Shown: positions 8,750-18,197 of the stretch, in pieces
How positions within the stretch are numbered: the first letter of the stretch is position 1
Layout: each line of letters opens with the position of its first letter
Source of the DNA: Natrialba sp. SSL1
GTDB lineage: Archaea > Halobacteriota > Halobacteria > Halobacteriales > Natrialbaceae
Length of the DNA stretch: 64,000 bases
Direction of reading: 5' to 3'
NCBI RefSeq assembly: GCF_001861355.1
Contig: NZ_MASN01000029.1
Location: 1 to 64,000, forward strand
The notes under the pieces: generated by a model
What the model was told of the DNA's origin: nothing
The model's input: only the letters and a program-made list of their open reading frames with translations
Database searches by the model: none
Made by a program: the position numbers and the translations under genes

Positions 8750-10435
8750 CTACAGCGCGTCGTACTCGACGGAGACGTTCGCGTTGCCTGCGAGACGGAA
8801 GTTCTCGATGTCGCCGCTGAACTCGTAGGCGTCACAGGCGTTGGCGATCGTTCCGGAGACGGTCGAACCTGAGATGGAACCGCTCTGGGAGCCCAGGTAC
8901 GGCGTGTGTCGGACGTCGCCGGTAACGTCGAACGAGAACGTGGTTTCGCTGCTGACACCACAGGCGTCGATGACGATGACGTTCGTGAGGTCGTCCGATG
9001 GTTCATCTGGTTCGTCCGGCTCGTCAGGCTCGTCACCGTCGTCACCCTCGTCCGAATCATCATCGTCCGGCTCACCGCCGGTCTGTTCGATGATCTCGTC
9101 CGGCTCGAGACGTTCGCCGTCGAGTTCGACCCACATCACGTCGGGCTGGCCGATCTCGATCGACGTGATCGTTCCATCGACACGGAACGCGTCACCGTGG
9201 CCGCCGCCGGTTACACCGCCAGCGTGCCAGCCGTCGTCGGTCTCCTCGACGAAGTCCTCGGAGGTGTAGGTGCCGCCTTCGATGCGGCCGCCAGACGGCG
9301 TTGGGTCGGGCGCTTCTGCGAACCCGACCGACCCGTCGGCGGTGAACTCGTAGCCAGCGTATCGGGCGTCGGGTTCGGTGACGAATGAGAGAAGGTGGCC
9401 GTCAGCCGGCTCCTCATCTCCCGATTCGTCCTCGTCATCCTCGTCGCTGCCGTCATCTGGCCGTCCTGACCCCGACGAGCCGGATGCGGCTTCCTCGGCG
9501 CTCAGTGGAACGCCCTCGACCTCGCTCGGCTCGGTCCGCTGTGGGGTTCCGGACGACGAGCCGTGGATTGCAGCACCGCGATTGTCGTCGGTTCCGTAGC
9601 GGGTGTTCGTGACCGTCACTTCGGCGTTCTGGCCCTTCTGCCAGTCGGGTGCACCACAGCGGACGTCTGCGTGTGGCGAGCCGGAGATGTCGCAGTCTTT
9701 GACCGCCGTGTGCTCGTAGTAGCCCCAGAAGCCCTTGTCACAGTCGACCACGACACAGTTCTCGACGATCGAGCCGTCGGTACCGACGCGGAAGCCGGCC
9801 GCGCGGGAGTTGCGCGCGTACGAGTCCTTGATGACGACGGGACCGCCGCCGCCTGCACCACTTGGGTGTCGCGAGGAGTCACCAGGGTTGCTGGCGTAGA
9901 TCGAGTTGTCCGGGCAGTTCTGAATGTTGACGTTCCGAATTTCGAGGTCGCCGGCGTGGCCGTTGGCCACGTTGATGCCGGTGATCCCGGGATAGGTGTT
10001 GTCGTTCTCGCTACCCATGAAGTAGACGTTCTCGATCAGTCCACTCGCGTTCGGGCTGTTCACCTGGCAGATAATCGCGTCTTCTTTGGCAGTACTATCC
10101 CAGTTGCCGCGGAAACCGACGTTGCGAATCTCCCAGTTGTCGGCAATCGCACGAATGTGGAACTTCGCGTTCGATGCCGTGATGTCGATCAGGACGTTCG
10201 AGAAGGATTCACCGTCGCTCAGGTGAACCGTCTCGGTCTGGCCTGCGCCAACTTCGATCACGTCGTAGTCCTCGGCGGCCGCGCCGACCCCGGACATCGT
10301 GACAGCTGCTGCCGCCGAGCCGACGAGGCCGAGGTAGCCGCGCCGACCAAGTAGGCTGTCATTACCGGCTGAAACGCCGTCTGCTGGTTTTTGATCGCTA
10401 GATCCGTCGCCATCCAATACCGTATCGCGTGCCAT
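8750..10435 (-). CDS. Tat-exported right-handed beta-helix protein
   Basis: A 561-residue secreted protein. Residues 30-53 are a Tat signal (GRRGYLGLVGSAAAAVTMSG). Residues ~60-290 show pectate-lyase-type beta-helix periodicity (EIRNVGFRGNW, GLIENVYFMG, LEIRNVNIQNC, SIVENCVVVDC, AVKDCDISGS). A Ser/Gly/Glu-rich linker follows, then a beta-domain (~345-440), a Asp/Glu/Pro linker with PDEPDEP repeats, and a C-terminal ~90-residue beta-domain. Such proteins bind or cleave polysaccharide outside the cell. It is convergent with the ATP-grasp gene. No catalytic Asp/Arg set was assigned, so a structural role is equally possible. A similar protein is at 50775. Confidence 0.85.
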   Translation of the reverse strand: MARDTVLDGDGSSDQKPADGVSAGNDSLLGRRGYLGLVGSAAAAVTMSGVGAAAEDYDVIEVGAGQTETVHLSDGESFSNVLIDITASNAKFHIRAIADNWEIRNVGFRGNWDSTAKEDAIICQVNSPNASGLIENVYFMGSENDNTYPGITGINVANGHAGDLEIRNVNIQNCPDNSIYASNPGDSSRHPSGAGGGGPVVIKDSYARNSRAAGFRVGTDGSIVENCVVVDCDKGFWGYYEHTAVKDCDISGSPHADVRCGAPDWQKGQNAEVTVTNTRYGTDDNRGAAIHGSSSGTPQRTEPSEVEGVPLSAEEAASGSSGSGRPDDGSDEDDEDESGDEEPADGHLLSFVTEPDARYAGYEFTADGSVGFAEAPDPTPSGGRIEGGTYTSEDFVEETDDGWHAGGVTGGGHGDAFRVDGTITSIEIGQPDVMWVELDGERLEPDEIIEQTGGEPDDDDSDEGDDGDEPDEPDEPDEPSDDLTNVIVIDACGVSSETTFSFDVTGDVRHTPYLGSQSGSISGSTVSGTIANACDAYEFSGDIENFRLAGNANVSVEYDAL

Positions 10436-11018
10436 ACAGTCAGGAGTTTTGAAGTCAGGATCATAAACTTTCCGTTTATCCTAATTTAGTCGGAGGATAC
10501 AGTCAAGTTATCGTGATATAATATATAGAATACAATGAATGTCCATTCATTAGATTTTATGGAAAACATATCGGTTATCAGCCTACCCGCTCTCGGGCTA
10601 CGTGAGTCCCCCGAATTGCTCACTCCCTGCCTTCGAAATCGAACGCATTCACGAGATCAAGATAGTAGTGTTTTCAGATAAATACGAAACCCTGTACGTT
10701 ACCCTCGCTAATCCCCAGCGGAAACAGATAGTGCCCAATTTCGACCGGTCTCTCGAACCTCGGTACTCGAGTACCCGCACGCGCACTCGGCGGGCAGCGA
10801 GAGGTCAATAAGATGGAGTCAGTCCCGTCTGACTAACGTGGCGCAGTGGTCTGGTCGATTCGTGGCTCCACACTGCCGTCCCGTCACGACAAACTGGACG
10901 AAAACCTGAACGGAGTGGGAAGGGACGCGAGGAGGACCGCGAGAACGAGGGGGCGGGCGAGGACGAAGACGAGGGCAAGCGCCCGGATGAAGCCGAGAGA
11001 AAAAGCGATGGAAGCAAC
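10436..11018. other. AT-rich intergenic interval
   Basis: About 580 bases without a supported gene. The part at 10440-10620 is markedly AT-rich for this genome, with TATAATATATAG at 10518-10530. On the minus strand TTTATG at 10461-10466, about 28 nt ahead of the start at 10435, could be the TATA box of the beta-helix gene. The 10550-11018 part has only poorly composed open frames. Confidence 0.5.
10535..10552. repeat. perfect inverted repeat
   Basis: AATGAATG-TC-CATTCATT, two 8-base arms with a 2-base spacer, 100 bases upstream of the beta-helix gene in AT-rich sequence. It has the look of a dimeric regulator site; no T-run follows, so a terminator is less likely. Confidence 0.6.
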
Positions 11019-12470
11019 TCACGAGAGCACGTTCTGCACGTCGAGCATCCCGCTCGTCACCGAAATAGTCGCCCAGACGAGGACGCCAACCGCGACGAGC
11101 GCGAGCAGCGACACCAGATTCGAGACTAATGGCAGCGCGACCGCGACGACGGCGGCCATACAGAGTGCAATTCCCGAAACCGCGACCACGGACTGTCCGA
11201 GGGACGGCAACGAGATCGGAAGTTCGGACCGGATGAGGTAGATGTTCACCGCGATCATGATGCCGTAACTGACGACCGTCGAGATCGCCGCGCCGGCAAT
11301 GCCGATCGTTGGGATCAACAGCAGATTCAGTCCGAAGTTGAAGCCGCCGGTCACACCCTTCGAAATTGCCCGGTGTTTCGCACGGCCGAGGTAGTCGAGC
11401 GCGTCGTTGGTGATCTTGTCGATCGCCTGAAAGACGATGAAGAACGCGAAGATCTGGATGACGAGCACCGCCTCCAGGTACGCCGGTCCGAAGACGTACT
11501 GCACCAGCGGCTCGGCGACGACGATCAGCCCCGCCGCAGCGGGGATGTAGAACAGCACGCTGTGTTTGAACGTCGTCTCGTAGACGTCAGCGGCCTTCTC
11601 GAGTTCCCCGTTTGCCTTGTACTCGCCGTAGGAAGGCGAGACGGTGAATCCGAGCGAACTCGCGGGCGCGATGACGAAGTCGGAAATCTGCTTCGCGAGC
11701 ACGTAATAGCCAACCGCTGCCGGCGTGAGGAAGACACCGATGAGCAGCGTGTCCACCTGCTTGTAGACCACGTTCGCGCCGTCCGAAACGGTCAGCGGCA
11801 GGCTGTACTCGAGTAACCGCCGTCGCAGGCCTGGCTCGCGTTCGTCGGCGGCGTCGAACTCGCCGAGCAACCGATACAGCAGGGTGAGCCCGTAGACGGC
11901 ACCGAGTACGTAACCGAGGACGTAGCCGGTGAGCGCGCCGATGACGCCGAAGCCGGCGACGAGGAACACGAGGACCGCAACCAGGGTCGTGACGTTCGTG
12001 AGGATCGTTACGCGCGCACTCCAGGGGATGCGATTGAACCCCTGGAAGATCGTGTGGACGTAGGAGTTGATCGTCCAGCAACTGATGTAGACGACGCCAA
12101 GCGCCAGCAGCGGTGCCAGCTCGCTCTCGCCGAACAGCGTCGCCAGTTGTTGGTGAAACACCGCGATCAGGATCGAGACAGTCAGCATCACTGCGGTCAG
12201 GAATGTGAGCGAATCTCGGATGATGTAGGGAACTTGCCCGGGATTCGTTTCCCGAAACTCCGCGAGATACCGTGCCGTTGACCGAGGGATTCCGAGGCGG
12301 CTGAACAGCAGCGAGGCGCTGAAGACCGAGATAGCCAGAAAGAGCAGGCCGTACTCGTCGGGCGTCAGAAACAGGCTCGCGAGCGACACCATGAGCACGC
12401 CCTTCGCAATCGTCCGGACGATTTCGGCGACCAGCGTCGCCCTGAAGCCGCGAATAATCTGTTGTTTCAT
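11019..12470 (-). CDS. polysaccharide flippase (MOP superfamily, Wzx-like)
   Basis: A 483-residue membrane protein with about 12-14 spans, N-terminal part IIRGFRATLVAEIVRTIAKG and the typical interior pattern of oligosaccharide flippases (YSLPLTVSDGANVVYKQVDTLLIG near residue 218). The family moves lipid-linked glycans across the membrane. It starts 25 bases after the Gfo/Idh gene in the same direction, so the two form an operon. It is the export step of the locus. Confidence 0.9.
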   Translation of the reverse strand: MKQQIIRGFRATLVAEIVRTIAKGVLMVSLASLFLTPDEYGLLFLAISVFSASLLFSRLGIPRSTARYLAEFRETNPGQVPYIIRDSLTFLTAVMLTVSILIAVFHQQLATLFGESELAPLLALGVVYISCWTINSYVHTIFQGFNRIPWSARVTILTNVTTLVAVLVFLVAGFGVIGALTGYVLGYVLGAVYGLTLLYRLLGEFDAADEREPGLRRRLLEYSLPLTVSDGANVVYKQVDTLLIGVFLTPAAVGYYVLAKQISDFVIAPASSLGFTVSPSYGEYKANGELEKAADVYETTFKHSVLFYIPAAAGLIVVAEPLVQYVFGPAYLEAVLVIQIFAFFIVFQAIDKITNDALDYLGRAKHRAISKGVTGGFNFGLNLLLIPTIGIAGAAISTVVSYGIMIAVNIYLIRSELPISLPSLGQSVVAVSGIALCMAAVVAVALPLVSNLVSLLALVAVGVLVWATISVTSGMLDVQNVLS

Positions 12471-12495
12471 TCAGAACGAACCAAACTGCGCCGCC

Positions 12496-13587
12496 TTAGA
12501 TTGTCGCCGGTGCCTCAGCGGTGGTGGTACTCGAGTCCCGGAGCGCCTCGATCAGTCGGATCGTCCACTTCGAGGACTCGAGCGAGACCGGCATCTCGGT
12601 GCCGGCCTCGATGGCGCGGGCGGTTCGGTCGAACTGGGCGTAGTGGGCGTTCATCTTGATTGCCGTCTCCCAGTCGTCGTTGAGCTGGCCGTCGGCGACG
12701 AGTTTGGCGTTCGAGAGCAGCCCGGAGAGGTAGCCGGCCGAGCGGGTGATCGCCTGCTTGCCCTTCTTGATCGAGGAGAGGTGGTACTCCTCGTCGACGG
12801 TCTGAATCGTCTGCAGGACCATATCGAGCTGGATCGACTTCTCGGTGCCGTGGACGTAGATCTCGTGACGCGGCTTCGAACTCGAGAGCATCTTCAGGCT
12901 GCAGAGCACGTCGTCTTCGGTGACGTACTGCAACTGGGCGGAGTCGTAGGCGAACTCGTCGTCGTAGTCGCCGACGAGCCGAGTGATACTCGAGATGGAC
13001 TCCTCGCTCTTCGGGAAGCCGCTGACTCTGAGCGCAGAGTAGATCGGGTGGGGGAGTCCCTCCTCGAACTCGCCGCCAGGGAGGTCGAAGACCCAGGTGC
13101 CGCGGTTCGCCTCGTCCGGGGTCGACAGCCCCGTGTAGATCAGGTCGACGCCGCGGATCTCACCGAGTTCGCCGGCGTGGATCATCCGACGAGCGGTTCG
13201 CATCACTGGGTCGAAGTTGTGCTGGTGGACCGGCGAGACCGGGACGTCGTGCTCGTCGGCGTAGGCTTCGAGCTCCTCGAGTTCCGCGACGGTTTCGGTG
13301 ACCGGCTTCTCGATCAGCAGCGGAACGCCGGCGTCGATCGCGCGCTTGGCCAGCGGGAGGTGGCTCTGGACCGAGGTGCAGATGTGGAGCCAGTCGAGCG
13401 ACTCCTCGGCGAGGAGGTCGTCGATGTCGCCGTAGGGCGTGATGTCGTACCGGGAAGCCGCCTCGCGCGCCCGGTCGATGTCGAGGTCGCAGATGCCGAC
13501 GAGTTCCGTCCGTGGGTTCTTGTCGATTCCCGAGAGATGAACCTCCGAGACTGTGCCGGCACCGACTACTGCCGTTTTGACTGTCAT
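12496..13587 (-). CDS. Gfo/Idh/MocA-family oxidoreductase
   Basis: A 363-residue NAD(P)-dependent sugar oxidoreductase. The N-terminal Rossmann motif is VKTAVVGAGTVSEVHLSG; EKPVTETVAELEEL near residue 95 is the conserved E-K-P signature; the second half is the substrate domain. The start at 13587 is chosen because GGAGGAG lies just upstream (13590-13596); an in-frame ATG seven codons earlier is less likely. In surface-glycan loci such enzymes oxidise nucleotide sugars (for example UDP-GlcNAcA 3-dehydrogenase); the substrate here is unknown. It heads the operon with the flippase. Confidence 0.88.
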   Translation of the reverse strand: MTVKTAVVGAGTVSEVHLSGIDKNPRTELVGICDLDIDRAREAASRYDITPYGDIDDLLAEESLDWLHICTSVQSHLPLAKRAIDAGVPLLIEKPVTETVAELEELEAYADEHDVPVSPVHQHNFDPVMRTARRMIHAGELGEIRGVDLIYTGLSTPDEANRGTWVFDLPGGEFEEGLPHPIYSALRVSGFPKSEESISSITRLVGDYDDEFAYDSAQLQYVTEDDVLCSLKMLSSSKPRHEIYVHGTEKSIQLDMVLQTIQTVDEEYHLSSIKKGKQAITRSAGYLSGLLSNAKLVADGQLNDDWETAIKMNAHYAQFDRTARAIEAGTEMPVSLESSKWTIRLIEALRDSSTTTAEAPATI

Positions 13588-13970
13588 TCTCCTCCGAAAG
13601 ACGAACACAGAGTGCTATTGTTATAGATCTGTTACCGATTTCGCGCTGAGATTCCGGTGATACCGCGCGCTACTGAACCCGATCACGCGTCGGCAACGGC
13701 TCCCTTCCGCGTGGCGAGACGATGGTAGCTGGTGGTTGTGCGGGGGTACGGACGGGCAGTCGTCACACGGTTCGGTCGACTGAAGCGGACAGTTCTCTGG
13801 CGATAGCAATAGCGCCAGAAAGTGGACGAGAACGAGGACAGTGGGATCGAGAACAGTCGAGTAGGAGCGAGGACAATGGAACCGAGAACAGTCGGGGTGA
13901 GAGCGAGAAGCAGGAAACAGTCGCACGCGCAGACGGTATCGACGACGCCGGTGAACGATAGCTACTGGAA
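13588..13970. other. intergenic interval with no clear gene
   Basis: About 380 bases between the Gfo/Idh gene and the large membrane protein, both on the minus strand. Purine-rich imperfect repeats (GAGAACGAGGACAGTGG-like at 13828-13910) are present. I see no coding region. Confidence 0.5.
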
Positions 13971-15848
13971 TCAGGCGTCGCTCATGCTGGCATCGATGTA
14001 GTAACGATCGAACTCGCCGTTCGTGTGAATACGGTTCACACCGGGTTCGTTCTCGAGTGCACTGAAGTCGCCGTCGCTGTGGCGGAGTTCCCCGTAGGCG
14101 TGCACCTCGCGGTCGTAGTCGTACTGACTCACCAGGAGATAGCGGTCGTCGTCGTACTCGTCGACGAGCCCGGAGCCAAACGCCGATTCGGGCACGTCGA
14201 AGTGGAGACGCATCCGTTCGTCGTTGCCGTGAATCGCGTCGTCGAACCGATTCGGTCCGTTTCGCAGGCCGACGATATCGACCTCGTCGGCTTGCGTGTC
14301 GAAGGCGGTCTCGTAGCCGCTCATCTGCTGGTCGCTGACGTGTGGCGATGGGTTGTACGTGTACGGCGAGGGGAAGACCGCCACGAGCGACAGCAACAGG
14401 AGGAGCGCGAAGCCGACGGCGAGCAGCGGCCGGCCCGAGGGGACGAACCGCGACTCCCGCCACCGTCCCGAAAAGCGGCCCGTCAGCCCGTCGATCGCGA
14501 TCGCACCGAGCAGCGTCACGAAGACCATCATCAGCCCGAAGACGCGGAAGTACATCGTCGAGCCGGGTGCCAGGAAGTAAACGACGAACAGCGGCCCCAG
14601 TCCCACCAGTGCGACGGCAAAGTACAGCGTCTCCGGTCGAATTCGGGCGAGCCACTCGGAGTTTCGTGCGCCGATAGCAGCCAGGATAAGTCCCGCGGCG
14701 AGCAGCGTAAAGAGGAGATGGACGGTGAATAGCTTGACAAAAATCTCACCGAGGCCGCTTCCGAGCGCGCCGAGCGAGGCACCCTGCATCGCGACTGTAT
14801 CACCGGCTCCGCCGCCATCTCTGAGAATAAAGTCGACAGCCGCGCTCAGGAAATGGTCGATCATCCCGCTGAAGAAGCCGTGATTCGATGTCCAGACGAG
14901 AAACAGCGCGACCAGGAACAGCGCCTGGCCGTACATCGGCGTCTGGTTCGCGATCCGCCCCTGCGAGGCGATCCGACGTGCCAGAAACTGCACCAGCGAG
15001 ATGCCGAGGAAGACGACGATCAGGTGTGCGACCAGCTGCGGGTGGTAGACGACCGTCGCGATGGAAACGAGGGCGAAGGCGGTGCCGACGGCGGACACCG
15101 TCGCGAGCGAGCGGTCGGCGCGGAGGTACTTCGCGAAGAGGAAGAACAGCAGTGCCGAGAACAGAACCGCCTGGGACATCGCGTGGGCCGTCATATACAT
15201 CGAAATCGTCGTGATCGGCAGGAGGAGGAACGACGAGAACGCGGCGATTACGACCGCGCGGCGATTCGAGACGATCGTTCCGGCACAGAGCGGAACGAAG
15301 ATCCAGAAGACGATCATCGTGGCGAGGATAGCGAGGAGCAACGACTGCTCGAGTGGAATGCCGACTGCGGCGTTGATCATCGCGGTCACGGTGTGGATAC
15401 CGGGATAGTACAGATCGAACGGAACGATGGTCCCGTCGGCCATCGCTCGTGCCCAGCCGAGGTGTGTGAGCGCGTCGTGATTACCGAAGAACCGATAGCC
15501 GCGGATCAGTGGTAGTCCGGCAAAGACGATCATCGTGAGCCCTCCGAGGACGACCGCGAGCGGCCGGCTGGTGAACAGCCGGGTGTTGGTCTGGCTATCT
15601 GGTTCCGTCCCTGCCCTCGTCCCACCGGTTACCGACGACGGTGGGATGAACGCGATAGCGAGCGCGATTGCCATGGCGACGAGCAGTCCGGCCCAGACGC
15701 GGCCGGGGGTCATCGTGTATAGCGAGAGCTCGTACCCGGTAGCGGGCGCACCGTGGGCGAGAAAGGCGCTGACAGCGACCGCGAGGAAGCCAACCGCGAG
15801 GGCGAGTTTTCGGAACGGTTCTTCGGTGACGGCTGACTGGGGAGACAT
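13971..15848 (-). CDS. large polytopic membrane protein, probable glycan enzyme
   Basis: A 625-residue protein with about 13 membrane spans followed by a ~130-residue hydrophilic C-terminus (from about YTYNPSPHVSD) predicted outside the cell. A short motif RFFGNHDALTHLGWARAMADG near residue 120 and DLYYPGIHTV just after resemble the first-loop acidic/His motif of GT-C glycosyltransferases and polymerases. A longer frame begins at 15965, but its extra 39 residues are not membrane-like and MSPQSAVTEEP at 15848 fits better. I infer a lipid-linked-sugar glycosyltransferase or polymerase; family not recognised. Confidence 0.7.
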   Translation of the reverse strand: MSPQSAVTEEPFRKLALAVGFLAVAVSAFLAHGAPATGYELSLYTMTPGRVWAGLLVAMAIALAIAFIPPSSVTGGTRAGTEPDSQTNTRLFTSRPLAVVLGGLTMIVFAGLPLIRGYRFFGNHDALTHLGWARAMADGTIVPFDLYYPGIHTVTAMINAAVGIPLEQSLLLAILATMIVFWIFVPLCAGTIVSNRRAVVIAAFSSFLLLPITTISMYMTAHAMSQAVLFSALLFFLFAKYLRADRSLATVSAVGTAFALVSIATVVYHPQLVAHLIVVFLGISLVQFLARRIASQGRIANQTPMYGQALFLVALFLVWTSNHGFFSGMIDHFLSAAVDFILRDGGGAGDTVAMQGASLGALGSGLGEIFVKLFTVHLLFTLLAAGLILAAIGARNSEWLARIRPETLYFAVALVGLGPLFVVYFLAPGSTMYFRVFGLMMVFVTLLGAIAIDGLTGRFSGRWRESRFVPSGRPLLAVGFALLLLLSLVAVFPSPYTYNPSPHVSDQQMSGYETAFDTQADEVDIVGLRNGPNRFDDAIHGNDERMRLHFDVPESAFGSGLVDEYDDDRYLLVSQYDYDREVHAYGELRHSDGDFSALENEPGVNRIHTNGEFDRYYIDASMSDA

Positions 15849-15980
15849 TCGGAGCTGGCGCGACGTTATCCCGTAGCTATCCTTGTTATTCACCGGTTGC
15901 GACCAGTAAGTCAACGAGTACCGAGACCGGTGGACCGAACGGCAAGTCACAGCCGGCGTCGCCATAACGGGACAGCCAAA

Positions 15981-15986
15981 TTTAAA
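15981..15986 (+). promoter_or_regulatory. TATA box for the 16015 gene
   Basis: TTTAAA sits about 30 nt before the ATG at 16015, in the expected leaderless spacing, and is the main support for that small gene. Confidence 0.55.
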
Positions 15987-16014
15987 GAGGAAACAAGACG
16001 AACTGTCAGCGACA

Positions 16015-16299
16015 ATGGTCCCCAGTACCCCGTCTCACTCGTCCGACTCATCCGAGCCAGCACCAGAGTCCCAGCACGACAGTACAGCCGACGTGCGGCA
16101 CGGAACCAGAGACGCACTGTACGATACGATCGGAACCGTGGCCCTCCTCGGGTTCTCGTTACTCTTCATCGGCGTCGGCACTCGAGGACTCGTCACCGCC
16201 GGCTCACCGGCAGGCGGCGCGCTCGGCATCGCGATCGGACTGTTCGGTTTCCTACTCGCCGGGATCGCGTTCGACGTCGTCCCGCTGCGTCGCGAGTGA
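16015..16299 (+). CDS. small two-span membrane protein
   Basis: A 94-residue protein: a Ser/Asp-rich N-terminal 40 residues, then two hydrophobic spans (about residues 43-60 and 68-87) separated by a short Gly-rich turn, ending in VPLRRE. A TATA box at the right spacing and acidic composition support expression. Function unknown; it is divergent from the large membrane protein at 15848 and shares its promoter region. Confidence 0.6.
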   Translation: MVPSTPSHSSDSSEPAPESQHDSTADVRHGTRDALYDTIGTVALLGFSLLFIGVGTRGLVTAGSPAGGALGIAIGLFGFLLAGIAFDVVPLRRE

Positions 16300-16651
16300 G
16301 CCACTGCTCGTCGTCTGCGTTTTCTCTCACTCCTCCCGCGTTCTCTCCACCACTCACAGACGGATCGACGTGACGTTTTGCCGGCGGTCGCTTCCCTGGA
16401 CGAGCAATCGCCGGTGCAGAATCGCACAGACCGGCTCGGACGACCACCGGTTGCGTCCTGTCGCTGTGATTCCCGCACCGAGATCCCGTACTCCAGTAGT
16501 CGCACTCCAGTCGCACTGTGAATGAGCCTACTCGAGGACTCGAGTGGCTCGAATCGATCAGTTCGCCCGAGTCGGGCACGACTACGTGCGAACCACGTCC
16601 GATTCGGATCGGGTCTCGAGTGGGATGGAGAAAGAGCTGTAGCAGGTACGG
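16300..16651. other. intergenic interval without a clear gene
   Basis: About 350 bases between convergent genes. It contains ACTCGAGGACTCGAGTGG-type palindromes near 16530 but no plausible coding frame. Confidence 0.5.
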
Positions 16652-17881
16652 TTAGTCGTCATCCTCGCCGTCGTCATCCTCGCCGTCGTCATCGTCACCC
16701 TCGTCTTCATCATCTTCCTCATCTCCACCATCATCATCCTCGTCTTCATCTTCAGCCTCGCCATCGTCCGCCTCCGAGTCACCTCCATCTCCATCTGCGC
16801 CTGCATCACCAGCCACTTCACCACCATCGCCGACAGTCACCCACAGATACGTCGACCGATCCGCGTTCTCGAGCGACGGCGACTCCGGCACCGACTCGTC
16901 GTACAGCAACACCGCTACACGGACCGTGCCGCTCTCTGCCTCCGGCGTCATCGACACTGCATCCTGGGTCGACTCGCCGTCCGCGAGGGTGTACTCGAGT
17001 CGGTCGTGTTCGATCCGGTCTAAGACCTCGCCGTCGTCGACCCACTGCTCCTGGACGACCGCGGTGTAGGTTTGCTCGGACTGTTCCTGATTCTCGAGGT
17101 TGATCGCCAGCGAGACGGAGTCGTTCGGAGTGGTTGTCGTCTCGTAGTCAGTGGCAACCAGTTCGCCGTCGTCGTCCTCGGTGAGCAGTTGGAGTTCGGT
17201 GTACTGTTCGCCGTCCTGTGGCGAGACGAGTGCGTAGCCGACGCTCGAGAGGGCGATGAGCATGCTCGCGACGAGGATGAGGTTGACTGCGGTGTGCACC
17301 GCCGAGTTGGTGCCGAACAGCGCCGCGTGGACGGTGTCGTACGCGCGACCGAAACTGAACTCGTAGCGGTTCTGTTCGGGGATTCGAATGCGTCGAAAAC
17401 CAGCGAGGAAGGCACAGACGAGCACGAAGCCGCTGATGAGGCCGACGACGGTTGTCTGGGAGAACGTGTACGGAGTGAGCGCGATACCGATCCCGAACAG
17501 CGGGAGGAGGGCGACACTCAGACCGAACGCGAGCGCAGCGCGCTCGACGCCGCTCACGGGAAGCGTCTGGCCGAACAGCGGCGTTGTGACCGTTTCCGAT
17601 GGCGGGCTCTCCCGTGGGAACAGCACGGAGACGGCGGCGTAGCCGGGTGCAACGAACAACAGCGGGAAGCCGACGGCGGCGCGCAGGAAGGGTGACGAGA
17701 CATCGACGATGACCAGGAGGAGTACCGAAACGACGGCGACGCCGGCGATGCCAACCAGATCAGCCGGGAGCCGAGCCACCGCCCTCGTTCCCCGCCCGAC
17801 GGTCGCGAACGGCTGTGTGTCCAGATCCAGAATCTCTTTCATGTATGCGTCAGTTATCCACCACTCGACTGGTTCTGACAT
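16652..17881 (-). CDS. DUF1616 membrane protein with poly-acidic tail
   Basis: A 409-residue DUF1616 protein. Four spans in the N-terminal half (LVGIAGVAVVSVLLLVIVDV near 45, a Pro/Gly-rich second span ending FVAPGYAAVSVLFP, two more near 120-165), one span near residue 210, then an extracellular beta-domain with NSLAI/NQEQSEQTY-like DUF1616 features. The last ~50 residues are almost only Asp, Glu and Gly. Start at 17881 is chosen over 17842; both are possible, and longer starts are not protein-like. DUF1616 genes are common near haloarchaeal glycosylation genes; exact function is unknown. Confidence 0.8.
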   Translation of the reverse strand: MSEPVEWWITDAYMKEILDLDTQPFATVGRGTRAVARLPADLVGIAGVAVVSVLLLVIVDVSSPFLRAAVGFPLLFVAPGYAAVSVLFPRESPPSETVTTPLFGQTLPVSGVERAALAFGLSVALLPLFGIGIALTPYTFSQTTVVGLISGFVLVCAFLAGFRRIRIPEQNRYEFSFGRAYDTVHAALFGTNSAVHTAVNLILVASMLIALSSVGYALVSPQDGEQYTELQLLTEDDDGELVATDYETTTTPNDSVSLAINLENQEQSEQTYTAVVQEQWVDDGEVLDRIEHDRLEYTLADGESTQDAVSMTPEAESGTVRVAVLLYDESVPESPSLENADRSTYLWVTVGDGGEVAGDAGADGDGGDSEADDGEAEDEDEDDDGGDEEDDEDEGDDDDGEDDDGEDDD

Positions 17882-18197
17882 TGTTACTAGTCGCGTAACC
17901 GACTGTCCGGATTCGGTAGCCGTCGCGGTACGTGCGACCCTCGGGCGATTCTCGACAATTGCCAACGGTCCCGGACGAAGCCACGACGCTGGCCCATCTC
18001 GGTGAAATCGAAGCACAGTGAGGCGGGGGACTCGAGTACGGAAACAGGTCGCTTACAAAGTGCACAGCGGGTGGGATCCACGGTATGGACAGGAGTGCAA
18101 CTCCAGACGCCGACGCAGACGCCCAACGCGGTGACGGTTCGCCCGTCCCCAGACCGTGTCTTCTCGCCTCCAAATTGCTCGGAGGTGGCTGTGGACG

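Noticed and set aside
10602-10811. 69-residue frame in the AT-rich gap
   Set aside because: No promoter, no ribosome site, and composition unlike neighbouring proteins.
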